Positions 17,411-26,928 of a DNA stretch of 64,000 nt are shown here, one piece after another. The notes beneath the pieces are model-generated. The model was not told where the DNA came from, searched no databases, and saw nothing but the letters and a program-made list of their open reading frames with translations. The DNA lies in NCBI RefSeq assembly GCF_003284585.1, contig NZ_QKRX01000002.1, forward strand, positions 392,482-456,481, read 5' to 3'. Position 1 is the first letter of the stretch; each line of letters starts with the position of its first letter. This DNA comes from Nitrincola tibetensis (GTDB lineage: Bacteria; Pseudomonadota; Gammaproteobacteria; Pseudomonadales; Balneatricaceae). Made by a program: the position numbers and the translations under genes.

Positions 17411-18547
17411 ATGGCATCATCATTAGAAGTCAAATCGGCCACCTCTTCCATACTGCTGCTTTGCATCACAGCCTATTTCACATTTGATATACTTTGGGTT
17501 TGGCTATTTGTTCTTCTGATTGTCTTGCCTGTTTTATCAAGTCGATTTCCAGCCATTGGCTACCTTTTTGGTGCAAGTTTACTACTCACTCCATTCGTGA
17601 TCATGCGTTTTGACACGTCGGTTTATCTTCTGCTGTTTTCAATCGGAGTGGCTATCTACGGTGGTTTTTTGATCAAATCGACCCACGCTCAAATTACACA
17701 CCGTCAGGACTCGGCATCATCAACCCCACAAAACGCAACACGCATCGCTGAACAGACTGATCAAACGCCTTTATTTGATCAGATTAAGCAAAGACAACAG
17801 GAGCCCCTCCAAACACCCTTTCGGAAGAGTCTGTTCGAGAGCTTAGTTCGTGCCCTCGACGGCATAACGCTTGTGGCCGTTGGATTGGTCAGCATACCGA
17901 CGTTTCTAGCGCTTTGTTATTTTGGTTTAAAGTGGCCAATCATACTTGGATTAATCACCTTTGCTGTGTACCTGTGGCGAGTAACCCGCTATCCAGACAC
18001 TCTAGCCATCAAAAACCCTTGGGATCTGCGCTGGCACGGATTAGTGCTGTGCATGTGCTGTTTACTTTGGGTATTGCTGATCAATCTAGTGCCTCAACAC
18101 ACTCTACTGAGCTTCAACTCAACACTTCCAGCAATCCTGGCGAGTTCGGCTTGGTTTGAATACGGCAGCCTACTCAGCACTTACTTAAATCAAATCATTA
18201 CCATGCTCACCACTGGTATTTTCTTGGCCATGTTATCAATACTCCCAACAGCTTTATGCCTTCTACTCTTGGGCTGGCTGTTTATTCGCGCGTACCTCGG
18301 CCTCTCCGGTGATATTCAGCAACGTTTTGACATTATGCGCTGGCCCTTCGCGGCCTCAATTTTAATCCTTATCATGATTTGGCCAAACCTGGAAACCGCT
18401 CACGCCTATTTATTTGATTGGATGCTCAACTACGAAATTCAACTCACTTACCTAGTTGAGCTTTTTATTATTGGTTTTTTACCTTGGCGCGTTTGGACGA
18501 TTATTTTTAAATCACAACGACAAATGCTTGAATTTCAACGCACGTAA
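17411..18547 (+). CDS. uncharacterised multi-pass membrane protein
   Basis: A 378-residue protein of no family I recognise. It has about nine hydrophobic segments in two blocks (about 15-90 and 145-360) joined by a polar linker of some 50 residues. The ATG at 17411 is chosen because AGGAG lies just upstream; the in-frame ATG at 17387 lacks one. Its 3' end overlaps the convergent metal ATPase gene by 36 bp, an unusually long antisense overlap. No enzymatic or transport motif was seen. Confidence 0.7.
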   Translation: MASSLEVKSATSSILLLCITAYFTFDILWVWLFVLLIVLPVLSSRFPAIGYLFGASLLLTPFVIMRFDTSVYLLLFSIGVAIYGGFLIKSTHAQITHRQDSASSTPQNATRIAEQTDQTPLFDQIKQRQQEPLQTPFRKSLFESLVRALDGITLVAVGLVSIPTFLALCYFGLKWPIILGLITFAVYLWRVTRYPDTLAIKNPWDLRWHGLVLCMCCLLWVLLINLVPQHTLLSFNSTLPAILASSAWFEYGSLLSTYLNQIITMLTTGIFLAMLSILPTALCLLLLGWLFIRAYLGLSGDIQQRFDIMRWPFAASILILIMIWPNLETAHAYLFDWMLNYEIQLTYLVELFIIGFLPWRVWTIIFKSQRQMLEFQRT

Positions 18548-20446
18548 GCCATTGGCGACCACGAGTAAGCTCACTCCCATATCGGCAAAGACCGCCATCC
18601 ACATGCTCGCCTGCCCCTGAAAAGCCAGCAAGATGAAGATACATTTTATCCCAATGGCCAACGCAATATTTTGCTTGAGCAATCGCATGCAGAATCTCGA
18701 CAAACGAATATAGGTGGCGATTTTACGAGGGTCATCATCCATCAGGGCAATATCCGCCGTTTCAATGGCCGTATCCGTTCCTGCCGCGCCCATCGCCAAC
18801 CCCAAATTTGCCTGAGCCAATGCAGGGGCGTCATTAATGCCATCACCGACCATGGCTACCTGATGCCCTTCCTTCATGATGTTTTTAATGGCTTCGAGTT
18901 TATCCTCTGGCATCAAGTTGGCTTGAACATCAGTTATGCCCACCTCCTGCGCGATAGCCCTCGCCGTATTAAGATTGTCTCCACTGAGCATAAGGGTTCT
19001 CAGACCCAACGAATGCAAGGCGTTAATGGCCTCCTGACTATTAGGCTTCAACGGATCAGCGACTCCAAACAATCCCAAAACACGAGCATCTTCTATTAAT
19101 AATACACAGGATTCACCTTGCGATTCGATCCTTGCAACATCGGCGGTATAGGCTTCTAGGGGCACATTCATGGCGCGCGCAAGACGGTCATTGCCCAAAC
19201 CATACCGATGCGAGTTAAGCGCCACTTGAAGACCTTGGCCTGGCAATGCAATCAGGGACTCTACCGTCAATCGTTCACCGACATGCGCCAACGTCAGCGT
19301 TTTTGAAACAGGGTGGCTGGAATGCTGAGCGATACTGGAGGCTAACCGCAGCACGTCTTCATCTGGCATCCCGCTGAGGTTTTTAAACGATCTTAGCTCT
19401 GGCTGTCCCTGTGTCAGTGTCCCGGTTTTATCAAATGCCACACGATTGAGCCTACTGCCTGCCTCTAAATGACTCCCGCCTTTAATCAAAATCCCTAAGC
19501 GCGCTGCTCTGGCAAGGCCACTGACAATCGTAACAGGCGTAGAAATAACCAACGCACAAGGACAGGCAATGACTAATAAAACAAGTGCTCTGTAAAGCCA
19601 ATCCAAAAAGGCTCCCCCGAACAAAACAGGCGGTACGAGCGCCGTCGCCAAGGCGATGAAAAAGATAATCGGGGTATAGATGCGCGCAAACTGATCAACC
19701 AGACGTTGTGTAGGAGCCTTATCCGCTTGCGCCTCCTCTACACGCTTAATAATTCGTGCCAGCGTCGTATTCGACGCCTCAGCTGTCACTTGAAACTCAA
19801 ACAACTCGGTTTCATTCAAGGTTCCTGCATACACCGAATCACCCAATTGTTTTTCAACCGCCAGACTCTCACCCGTGATCGCGGCTTGGTTAATAAACGT
19901 GTGCCCCTTCAAAATGCGGCCATCCAAACCAATTCTCTCACCTGGCTGCACCTGAACATGCTGACCAATTTTTACCTGTGTCACCGGAAGGCTCTGCCAG
20001 TGTCCATCGTCCATCAAGACCCGAGCGGTATCCGGTGCCAGAGACAATACGCTCTGAATCGCATGGCGAGCACGTTCAACTGACTTTTCTTCAATCCACT
20101 CAGCCAAGGTAAACAGCACTAACACCATCGCGGCTTCCGCCCAATGGCCAATCAACAGTGCGCAAGTGACCGCTAAGCTCATTAAAGCATTAATGGTTAA
20201 GTCGAGTTTAAGGAGCGACAGCCAACCTCGCTTGAGTACCTCTGTTCCACACAACGCAATCGCCACCAACGCCAACATAAGACTGATCCAGCCCCATCCC
20301 GGCAATGTCCATTCAATTACTTCCGCTAGCAAAGCAGCACCACCCGCGAATGACAGTTTGATATAAGGTATGGGGCTGACTTTCGCAGGAGCAAGACTTG
20401 GTGTTTGATTGCTAGAACAGGATGATGAGCCGCAACAGTTCGACAT
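18512..20446 (-). CDS. P1B-type heavy-metal efflux ATPase (Zn/Cd/Pb)
   Basis: A 644-residue P-type ATPase exporting divalent soft metals across the inner membrane. It has TGES (191-194) for the actuator, CPC (295-297) in the transport helix, DKTGT with phosphorylated Asp339, and 'MVGDGINDAPALAQA' near the C-terminus. There is no standard GMxCxxC metal-binding domain. Instead the N-terminus starts MSNCCGSSSCSS, a short cysteine cluster. A MerR-type promoter drives it and the divergent gene is its regulator. The CPC plus PbrR-like regulator points to Zn, Cd or Pb rather than copper. Confidence 0.92.
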   Translation of the reverse strand: MSNCCGSSSCSSNQTPSLAPAKVSPIPYIKLSFAGGAALLAEVIEWTLPGWGWISLMLALVAIALCGTEVLKRGWLSLLKLDLTINALMSLAVTCALLIGHWAEAAMVLVLFTLAEWIEEKSVERARHAIQSVLSLAPDTARVLMDDGHWQSLPVTQVKIGQHVQVQPGERIGLDGRILKGHTFINQAAITGESLAVEKQLGDSVYAGTLNETELFEFQVTAEASNTTLARIIKRVEEAQADKAPTQRLVDQFARIYTPIIFFIALATALVPPVLFGGAFLDWLYRALVLLVIACPCALVISTPVTIVSGLARAARLGILIKGGSHLEAGSRLNRVAFDKTGTLTQGQPELRSFKNLSGMPDEDVLRLASSIAQHSSHPVSKTLTLAHVGERLTVESLIALPGQGLQVALNSHRYGLGNDRLARAMNVPLEAYTADVARIESQGESCVLLIEDARVLGLFGVADPLKPNSQEAINALHSLGLRTLMLSGDNLNTARAIAQEVGITDVQANLMPEDKLEAIKNIMKEGHQVAMVGDGINDAPALAQANLGLAMGAAGTDTAIETADIALMDDDPRKIATYIRLSRFCMRLLKQNIALAIGIKCIFILLAFQGQASMWMAVFADMGVSLLVVANGLRALKFKHLSL

Positions 20447-20473
20447 TTCTGGATCTCCTTGGGTTTTATCACT

Positions 20474-20506
20474 ATAGTAAAAACCCTAAAGTTACTTCAG
20501 GGTCAA
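20474..20506 (-). promoter_or_regulatory. MerR-type promoter/operator for the metal ATPase
   Basis: On the minus strand TTGACC (-35, 20506-20501) is followed by a dyad CCCTGAAG-TAA-CTTTAGGG and then TTACTA/TACTAT, giving an overlong spacer of about 20 bp. This is the hallmark of promoters activated by DNA twisting by MerR-family proteins. The dyad spans 20483-20503. It drives the ATPase gene on the minus strand. Confidence 0.8.
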
Positions 20507-20521
20507 GCCCGGAGAGAAAAT

Positions 20522-20989
20522 ATGCTCAGCATTGGTCAACTTGCAAAACGGATTGAATGCCCAGTAGAAACGCTGCGTTATTGGGAAAAAGAAGGGCTGC
20601 TTCCCGCTCCCCACCGCGGAGAGAATAATTACCGTTGGTATCAAGACAGTCATCTTGAGCGCGCTTTGTTTATTCGTAACTGTCGTAATCTTGATATGAG
20701 CTTAGCGGAAATCCGTCAACTCTTACGTTACAAGGATCAACCTGACATGCGCTGCGATCAGGTCAACCGATTATTGGATGAACACATTTCGCATGTCACG
20801 GAGCGTATAGCCTCGCTTACCTTGCTCAAAGACACCCTGGAGAGTTTAAGACAGCGTTGTGTGACCGAAAAAAACATAGATGCGTGCGAGATTCTTGCGG
20901 GCTTGAGTTGCGATCAAGCACAAGGATCTACAGATAAGTGCTCATCACACCTACGCGGGGTTCATCCTGGCTCAGGTCGGAGTATTTAA
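20522..20989 (+). CDS. MerR-family metal-sensing regulator (PbrR/CadR-like)
   Basis: A 155-residue activator controlling the divergent P-type ATPase. The N-terminal helix-turn-helix IGQLAKRIECPVETLRYWEK is followed by a dimerisation helix and the metal site Cys78, Cys113 and Cys122. This spacing equals that of PbrR (79/114/123) shifted by one and differs from the Cys-Cys pair of ZntR. A fourth Cys (130) and a tail with two histidines (HLRGVH) may add ligands. The ATG at 20522 fits the family start; a TTG 63 bp upstream would read through the operator. Its end overlaps the Lrp gene by 18 bp. Confidence 0.9.
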   Translation: MLSIGQLAKRIECPVETLRYWEKEGLLPAPHRGENNYRWYQDSHLERALFIRNCRNLDMSLAEIRQLLRYKDQPDMRCDQVNRLLDEHISHVTERIASLTLLKDTLESLRQRCVTEKNIDACEILAGLSCDQAQGSTDKCSSHLRGVHPGSGRSI

Positions 20990-21439
20990 AGGCAAGGGAG
21001 ACTCACCTTTTACTGCACGTATTACAAAGTTGCTGTGAATGTCTTTTACAAACGGCAGCATTTGTATTTGTCGGAGCAAAAGCTCGTAATGTTGTAGATC
21101 TTTAACCACGACCTCAAGCCGATAATCTGCGGTACCGGATACCAAGTAGCAACTGATCACATTTGGCATGGCCAGTACAGACGCTTCAAACTGGCTACTG
21201 GCTTGATCGCCATGATGACCTAAACGTAGGTCAACAAACACGGTCATGCCTAGGTCAAGCGCGACACGATTAAGAGACGCCCGGTAACCTAGAATAATGC
21301 CCTCTTCTTCCAGTTGTTTAACTCGGCGCAAACAAGGCGATGGAGATAAATTCACCTTATCCGATAACTCAACATTGGTTAGGCGTCCATTCGCTTGTAA
21401 CTGATCCAGAATTCGATAATCCAGCCCATCCAATTTCAT
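20972..21439 (-). CDS. Lrp/AsnC-family transcriptional regulator
   Basis: A 155-residue regulator with an N-terminal helix-turn-helix (LDYRILDQLQANGRLTNVEL... SPCLRRVKQLEEEG) and a C-terminal RAM ligand domain (VISCYLVSGTADYRLEVVVK). The ATG at 21439 has GGAG upstream and matches the family start MKLDGLD. It is divergent from an EamA exporter gene and probably controls it in response to an amino acid. Confidence 0.9.
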   Translation of the reverse strand: MKLDGLDYRILDQLQANGRLTNVELSDKVNLSPSPCLRRVKQLEEEGIILGYRASLNRVALDLGMTVFVDLRLGHHGDQASSQFEASVLAMPNVISCYLVSGTADYRLEVVVKDLQHYELLLRQIQMLPFVKDIHSNFVIRAVKGESPLPLNTPT

Positions 21440-21494
21440 CAAAAAAGCTCCAGTTTTTAAAAATGGCATTTATCATCAAAAAATAAATAATAAT

Positions 21495-21509
21495 TGGCAT
21501 TTTATGCCA
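21495..21509. promoter_or_regulatory. palindrome in the lrp-eamA divergent region
   Basis: TGGCAT-TTT-ATGCCA is a perfect 15-bp inverted repeat, and a further half copy ATGGCATTTATCATC lies about 30 bp away towards the Lrp gene. It is a natural candidate for the Lrp-family operator controlling both genes. Confidence 0.45.
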
Positions 21510-21598
21510 TAAAACTGAATTTCAACAGAGTAATTCGCAAGGACATGCGCTGTATTTTGGCATCATAATACACACTCATTTTAGTAAGGTGTTATTCA

Positions 21599-22531
21599 AT
21601 GAGCGCATCAACTCCATCCGAACCTTCTGCTGATTATCGCGTCCTGACACAAGGGAAAGACTTTTACATGGGCGTATTGGCAGCCCTGGTCACGGTTTCT
21701 ATCTGGTCAGGCTGGTTAATTTCGGTGCGTTTATCCGCATCAGGGCAACTCACCTCGTTTGACTTAGCGGTGATGCGTTATTTCGTGCCGGCCTTGGTTT
21801 TGCTGCCCTTTGTCTGGCGTCATCGTGAAAAGATCCGCAATACGCGTTTCAGGTACCTGTTTGGCATGCTGGTTGGTGCTGGCGTGCCCTTCTTTTACCT
21901 AAGCTCAACTGGGCTTCAATACGCACCTGCGGCTCATGCGGGTTTATTGATTCCCGGCACCTTTCCCTTGTTTGTCACGGCAATGGCGGTGTTTATTTAT
22001 AAACAACCCTTACACCCCGCTCGCTTTTGGGGGCTGAGTTGGGTGGCACTTGGAGTGGCCGTGTTAATGAGTCACTCGTTATATCAAGGTGACTTACAAG
22101 TACTCAAAGGTGACCTACTCTTGTTGGGTGCAAGCTTTTGCTGGGCATTATTTACAGTTAGTTTACGAGTTGCAGGACTTCCACCTCTTGCTGCAGCGGG
22201 TTTACTCTGTTGTTTATCCTGTGGTGTACTCGCATTTCTTGCGCTTATGGGCTGGTATGAAACAGGTATTACCACCGCCTCCTCACAAGAGATTGCCACT
22301 CAGTTAGTCACACAGGCTCTTTTAGCGGGTTTACTGGCAGGTTTTTCATATGGTTTTGCAATCAACCGCATTGGTGCTGAAAACACCTCAGCAATTGGTG
22401 CTCTCACACCGGTTTTAACAGGTTTAGCTGCGATTCCTTTATTGGGCGAGTCACTGAGCCTTGCGGCCTTATTAGGAATGTTACTCATCGGACTAGGGGC
22501 TTACCGGGCAAGTCGTATCCGAGATGCTTAA
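21599..22531 (+). CDS. EamA/DMT-family exporter
   Basis: A 310-residue inner-membrane protein with two EamA repeats and about ten hydrophobic helices. The first repeat has 'MRYFVPALVLLPFVWR' and PGTFPLFVTAMAVFIY; the second ends in GALTPVLTGLAAIPLLGESL, typical of this drug/metabolite transporter group. The N-terminal 20 residues are polar and extended. It is divergent from an Lrp-family regulator, which suggests export of an amino acid. Confidence 0.9.
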   Translation: MSASTPSEPSADYRVLTQGKDFYMGVLAALVTVSIWSGWLISVRLSASGQLTSFDLAVMRYFVPALVLLPFVWRHREKIRNTRFRYLFGMLVGAGVPFFYLSSTGLQYAPAAHAGLLIPGTFPLFVTAMAVFIYKQPLHPARFWGLSWVALGVAVLMSHSLYQGDLQVLKGDLLLLGASFCWALFTVSLRVAGLPPLAAAGLLCCLSCGVLAFLALMGWYETGITTASSQEIATQLVTQALLAGLLAGFSYGFAINRIGAENTSAIGALTPVLTGLAAIPLLGESLSLAALLGMLLIGLGAYRASRIRDA

Positions 22532-22771
22532 ATTGGGCATCCCACGCCCTTGTGGAGGGCACGCGCCGCCGAATCCATTGACACCATAGTCGTTGCTGAT
22601 TTGGACACTGCCTTCAGAGAGCAGGTTTTTACTCAAAACCTCTGCTCCTTTACTGACGAGTAAACCGAGCAAGGCAGCTGATCCCTCTCTTGCAGTGCGA
22701 GGTTTGCTGTGTCTATTAATTTTTTCGATACTCAACAGTATAACGAATCTTGTTATTAGAACACCAATCAT
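22493..22771 (-). CDS. small uncharacterised open frame
   Basis: A possible 92-residue protein with a hydrophobic N-terminus (MIGVLITRFVILLSIEK), a small-residue-rich middle (GSAALLGLLVSKGAEVLSK) and a Gly/Cys/Pro-rich end (NGFGGACPPQGRG). Its end overlaps the EamA gene by 39 bp. No clear ribosome-binding site was found. The 550 bp between the EamA and GGDEF genes hold nothing else I can support. It could be a small peptide gene or chance. Confidence 0.25.
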   Translation of the reverse strand: MIGVLITRFVILLSIEKINRHSKPRTAREGSAALLGLLVSKGAEVLSKNLLSEGSVQISNDYGVNGFGGACPPQGRGMPNLSISDTTCPVSP

Positions 22772-23083
22772 ACGCTTGATTAGCAGAGAGGTACTCAGTG
22801 CTACGGATGTGACTATGCTCTATGCACTTACAAAATGTCTGGTATATACTTTGCTCAATATTAGAATTACATAAAATCATGTAGGTGTATTTTTCTTGCA
22901 AGCAAACACTTCAGGTATAAGTTCCGTGTTGACACATGCCCGCCGCACGTCGGAATCAGGTAGTTCCTGGTGGAAACGCCCAAGAATTTGGGTGGGAACT
23001 TGGCTATTTTACTCGCTCACCGCTCTTGGTTATCTCGCGTATGAAAGTGCACAGCGTGGATTTATTTGTGTGAGTATTTTTGG

Positions 23084-24637
23084 ATGATGTTACGTGTAAA
23101 CTGGTTTGACCATGAGGCACGTTTTGATACGTTACTGCATCCGTATCGTGTGCGTGCTGATCGTATCATGGTGGGAATGAACGCTTTTTTGCTCATTATT
23201 TGTCTTTTGTTAGTGCCACTCTACGATACCCTTTTCGCCGTAATGCTGATTGGAGTACCAACCTTGTTATTAGCCGTGCTACTTGCACGCCTATATCCCG
23301 GTGAGCTGATTACGCGCCTTTATATGGGCGCCGCATTTATGGTCTTTACTGGGCTTATCATCCATCAAAATGCCGGCGATATTGAAGCTCACTTTTCGGC
23401 TTTTGGTTTGATCGGAGTGCTGCTGTACTATCGCGATTGGCGCACTATTCTTATGGCAACGACCGTCATCTATCTGCACCACCTGATACTGGGCTATGCT
23501 CAAACCATAGGCATAGCGGTGTACGTCTTCGATACCAACACATTCTGGTTGCTGTTCTGGAAACATGTCGCTTATTTTCTTCCTTTTGTTCTTATGATGG
23601 CATATTTATCGATTTGGCTTCGTCGCGAAGGTTATGAGGATCAGCATGTAATTGCTATTGCTCAGGACATCATGCAAGGAAACCTAGTGGCAGACAAACA
23701 TCTAGCAATCGACCAAAGACAAGCACCTCTGATTCAGTCGGTGCTAATGATGAAAAACCGCTTGCTCGACTTATTGCGTGTCATGCCCGTACCCGCAGCG
23801 GTGATTCGTCTCGATAATGAAACACTGGTCAATATTAATGAAGCTTGGGAACGTAAGATGGGCATCTTACCGATAGGCGCCAAAGTGCAGGATTCATTGA
23901 TATGCTCTGTTCCGGGTACATGGGATCGCTTACTTGAGGCATTACACGCATCACCAGACAAACTTTTAGATAAACGTGAGATAAGTCTGAGATATCCAAA
24001 TGGTAGTGAGGCCATTTGTGAAGTTTCAGTTATCCTGCACGAAGAGAGCCATCCAGTAATGGCAATCCTGACACTTGAGGATATAACCAAGCGAAAGCAA
24101 AATGAACAGACAATGCATCGTCTCGCCTTCTACGATATGTTGACAGAGCTGCCCAATCGCTCTCACTTGATGCATTATCTAGAGGATGCCTTTGTCCGTT
24201 GGTCTGAGAGCGGAATAGGTTTTGCGGTATTAACGATGGATCTCGATGGCTTCAAGCCAATCAATGATACTTATGGCCATGACTTAGGCGATAATGTACT
24301 GCAGATCATTGGCAAACGTTTACTCAACATAAAGCGAGAGAGTGATTTGATTGCTCGCTTAGGTGGGGACGAGTTTGTCGTGGTACTCAGTCACTGCATT
24401 GACCACACATCAGCATACGCTATGGCGGAGCGGGTAATTACAGTAATCACTGCGCCGATGCAATTAGGAGCAAATGATCAAAGTCGAATTACGGTTGAGG
24501 TTGGGGTAAGCATCGGCATTGCCCACATCGCCGAAGGTGCCGTAAGCATTGATGAGTTACTTAAGCAAGCCGATGTTGCTCTGTATCGTGCTAAGGAAGC
24601 AGGCAAGCGCCAAGCGGTGTTCTATCGAGCCGATTGA
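23084..24637 (+). CDS. membrane-bound PAS-GGDEF diguanylate cyclase
   Basis: A protein of about 517 residues predicted to make cyclic-di-GMP. The N-terminal 190 residues form about six membrane helices with histidines and the phrase HFSAFGLIGVLLYYRDWR...HH, seen in some membrane chemoreceptor sensors. A PAS-like domain follows (about 235-345) and then GGDEF. The catalytic motif RLGGDEF is intact and RESD five residues before it is the product-inhibition I-site. Two adjacent ATGs (23084, 23087) are possible starts. No EAL domain is present. Confidence 0.88.
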   Translation: MMLRVNWFDHEARFDTLLHPYRVRADRIMVGMNAFLLIICLLLVPLYDTLFAVMLIGVPTLLLAVLLARLYPGELITRLYMGAAFMVFTGLIIHQNAGDIEAHFSAFGLIGVLLYYRDWRTILMATTVIYLHHLILGYAQTIGIAVYVFDTNTFWLLFWKHVAYFLPFVLMMAYLSIWLRREGYEDQHVIAIAQDIMQGNLVADKHLAIDQRQAPLIQSVLMMKNRLLDLLRVMPVPAAVIRLDNETLVNINEAWERKMGILPIGAKVQDSLICSVPGTWDRLLEALHASPDKLLDKREISLRYPNGSEAICEVSVILHEESHPVMAILTLEDITKRKQNEQTMHRLAFYDMLTELPNRSHLMHYLEDAFVRWSESGIGFAVLTMDLDGFKPINDTYGHDLGDNVLQIIGKRLLNIKRESDLIARLGGDEFVVVLSHCIDHTSAYAMAERVITVITAPMQLGANDQSRITVEVGVSIGIAHIAEGAVSIDELLKQADVALYRAKEAGKRQAVFYRAD

Positions 24638-24651
24638 GCCGTGCTACCCGC

Positions 24652-24885
24652 TTATTCGTGTACAGCTGAGACAGCGACTACATCAAACTCACCTGTGAAG
24701 TCTGATTCGTAGTTGCAATAAACACCTAGAATACTTGCGCCGGGTGCTAAGTTTGAAAAAATATCGCCATAAAAGCGTTGCCATAGACCTGATATTTTTG
24801 ATGAATCGGGATTCATCTCATCAGCGTTTCTAGTTCTAACCTTGATTCCTTTCACAATCTTTTCATCTATTTGAGTGACATACAC
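24652..24885 (-). CDS. half-length GyrI-like/effector-binding domain protein
   Basis: A 77-residue protein containing 'LWQRFYGDIF' and GVYCNYESDFTGEFDVVAVS, the core of GyrI-like (SHS2) effector-binding domains also found in integron Cass2 and AraC regulators. The usual domain is about 150 residues, two SHS2 units, so this is a half. An AGGAG site 11 bp before the ATG suggests it is expressed. It may be a natural single-unit form or a truncated gene. Confidence 0.55.
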   Translation of the reverse strand: MYVTQIDEKIVKGIKVRTRNADEMNPDSSKISGLWQRFYGDIFSNLAPGASILGVYCNYESDFTGEFDVVAVSAVHE

Positions 24886-25141
24886 GACTCAGTCTCCTAG
24901 TTTTTAACGCGAAATACATACTGCAGCGTAAAACAAACACCCTATACCTCAAAGCTAACACAGGAAATTTAGCTGTAATTAGCACACCTCACAGCTATTT
25001 ACCCTAGCGGTACCTGTCTGTAAATGCAATGAGCTTAGGTGTTGTGTGGTACGCTATATGAATATGGCGGCCTGAAGATAATTGCCAAACCAGCTGGTTA
25101 TTTTTACATGCATACGAAATACGTTTCAATCGCCCTTTTAC

Positions 25142-25179
25142 AGGCGAGGCAATTCGCCTGAACAATCAGGCAGAATTTT
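25142..25179 (+). promoter_or_regulatory. two mutually exclusive leader hairpins
   Basis: ATTCGCCTGA (25152-25161) pairs with TCAGGC-A-GAAT (25166-25176) and is followed by TTTT, like a terminator. AGGCGA (25142-25147) can instead pair with TCGCCT (25154-25159), which would block the first hairpin. The structure ends about 20 bp before the GNAT-nitrilase start. Attenuation is only a suggestion. The rest of the 310-bp gap shows nothing definite. Confidence 0.35.
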
Positions 25180-25198
25180 AACCAACTGAGGAACTGCC

Positions 25199-26737
25199 AT
25201 GGAAGCAAATCACGTCGAAATTCGCCACCTTACTAAACAGGATATGACAGAACTACGCGAGGCATCCGAGCAAGTCTATCAATCCGGTCCTTTGTTAACT
25301 TGGACCGAAGATGTCGTTAACGCCCTACTCACCAAGTTTCCTGATGGTCAGATTTGTGTCTGTGTTGATGGCAAAGTCGTAGGCTGCGCATTTTCGCTGA
25401 TAATTGACTACAGCAAATTTGGTGATGACCACACTTACGCGCAAATCATTTCTGGCAACTCTTTTGACAATCATGATCCAGATGGTGATGTGCTGTATGG
25501 CATTGAAGTCTTTATCCATCCTGATTATCGAGGCTTACGTCTAGCTCGGCGTTTATACGATGTGCGTAAAGAGCTGTGCGAAAACCTCAATTTGCGTGCC
25601 ATTATGGCTGGCGGCAGAATGCCAAACTATGAGCAGAATGCAGATAGCATGACTGCAAAACAGTACATTGAAAAAGTAAAACGCAAAGAGCTGCATGATC
25701 CCGTATTAAGTTTTCAGCTGGCCAATGGCTTCCATGTCCGCAAATTATTAAAAGGTTATATTCCCGGTGATGTTGAATCGCAAGAGTATGCAACTTTATT
25801 AGAATGGCTGAATATTTATTACACCAAGTCAGTAAAACTGATTAATGTATCCAAAGCTGAAGTACGACTAGGGCTGGTGCAATGGCAAATGCGCAGCATG
25901 GAAAGCATTGACAACCTATTTGATCAAATGGAGTTTTTTGTCGATGCCGTATCGGACTACGGCAGTGACTTTATTTTATTTCCAGAGCTATTTGCGGCCC
26001 CGTTGATGGCACACTACAACCATTTAAGTGTGCCCGAGAGTATTCGGCAACTGGCCAAATATACGGAGACCATTCGTAACAAGTTTATTGACTTTGCCAT
26101 TGCTTATAACATCAACATTATCACCGGCAGCATGCCCTACATTATGGATGGAAAACTCTATAATAGCGGCTTTTTATGCCGCCGTGATGGTACTTGGGAG
26201 CAATACGACAAGGTTCATGTCACCCCTGCAGAAAGACGTAACTGGGCGATGACGGGAGGCAATAAAGTTAAAGTATTTGACACAGATTGCGGCAAAATTG
26301 GCATTATGATTTGCTACGATGTGGAGTTTCCTGAATATGCCCGTCTATTATCCGATCAAGGCATGAACATTCTGTTTGTTCCTTTTCTGACGGATACCCA
26401 AAACGGCTACACCCGAGTGCGTCATTGTGCGATGGCCAGAGCAATTGAAAACGAATGCTACGTGGCAATTGCTGGCGCAGTAGGCAACTTGGCTCGGGTA
26501 AACAATATGGATATTCAGTATGCCCAGTCAGCGCTATTTACGCCATCAGACTTTGCTTTTCCAACGACAGGCATCAAAGCAGAAGCAACACCCAACTCTG
26601 AGATGCTATTGATTGTCGATGTTGACCTGAATGCGCTAAAAGAACTTCACAGTCATGGCAGCGTTCACACCATGAGAGATCGACGACACGATGTTTATCA
26701 ACTTTCTCTGGTCAATCCGACTTCGGCTACCAAATAA
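25199..26737 (+). CDS. GNAT acetyltransferase-nitrilase fusion
   Basis: A 512-residue two-domain protein. Residues 1-210 are a GNAT domain (IEVFIHPDYRGLRLARRLYD); residues about 222-505 are a carbon-nitrogen hydrolase. The nitrilase triad is visible: Glu in LFPELFA, Lys in YDKVHVTP, and Cys in MICYDVEFPEYARLL. This fusion is a known bacterial architecture whose physiological amide substrate is mostly undefined. GAGG precedes the ATG. It stands alone as a single gene. Confidence 0.9.
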   Translation: MEANHVEIRHLTKQDMTELREASEQVYQSGPLLTWTEDVVNALLTKFPDGQICVCVDGKVVGCAFSLIIDYSKFGDDHTYAQIISGNSFDNHDPDGDVLYGIEVFIHPDYRGLRLARRLYDVRKELCENLNLRAIMAGGRMPNYEQNADSMTAKQYIEKVKRKELHDPVLSFQLANGFHVRKLLKGYIPGDVESQEYATLLEWLNIYYTKSVKLINVSKAEVRLGLVQWQMRSMESIDNLFDQMEFFVDAVSDYGSDFILFPELFAAPLMAHYNHLSVPESIRQLAKYTETIRNKFIDFAIAYNINIITGSMPYIMDGKLYNSGFLCRRDGTWEQYDKVHVTPAERRNWAMTGGNKVKVFDTDCGKIGIMICYDVEFPEYARLLSDQGMNILFVPFLTDTQNGYTRVRHCAMARAIENECYVAIAGAVGNLARVNNMDIQYAQSALFTPSDFAFPTTGIKAEATPNSEMLLIVDVDLNALKELHSHGSVHTMRDRRHDVYQLSLVNPTSATK

Positions 26738-26775
26738 CACACTTGTTTGATGCCTTATTTTTCAAATCAGATCAA

Positions 26776-26811
26776 GCCCGTACTTAGCGTTTACTAAAGC
26801 CAAGTGCGGGC
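26776..26811. terminator. hairpin between convergent genes
   Basis: GCCCGTACTT (26776-26785) pairs with AAGTGCGGGC (26802-26811) with one G-T wobble. It lies between the convergent nitrilase and LysE genes. There is no T-run, so it is a weak terminator call. Confidence 0.35.
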
Positions 26812-26928
26812 GCTTCACAACAAAGATTTTCCAATGATGGTAGATGCCCCTAACTTTCGCTTCTTGCTGAGATTTTACAGCCAGCTCTTTTTACTTAAGC
26901 TGAATGAAACGATGTGTTTTCACAACGT

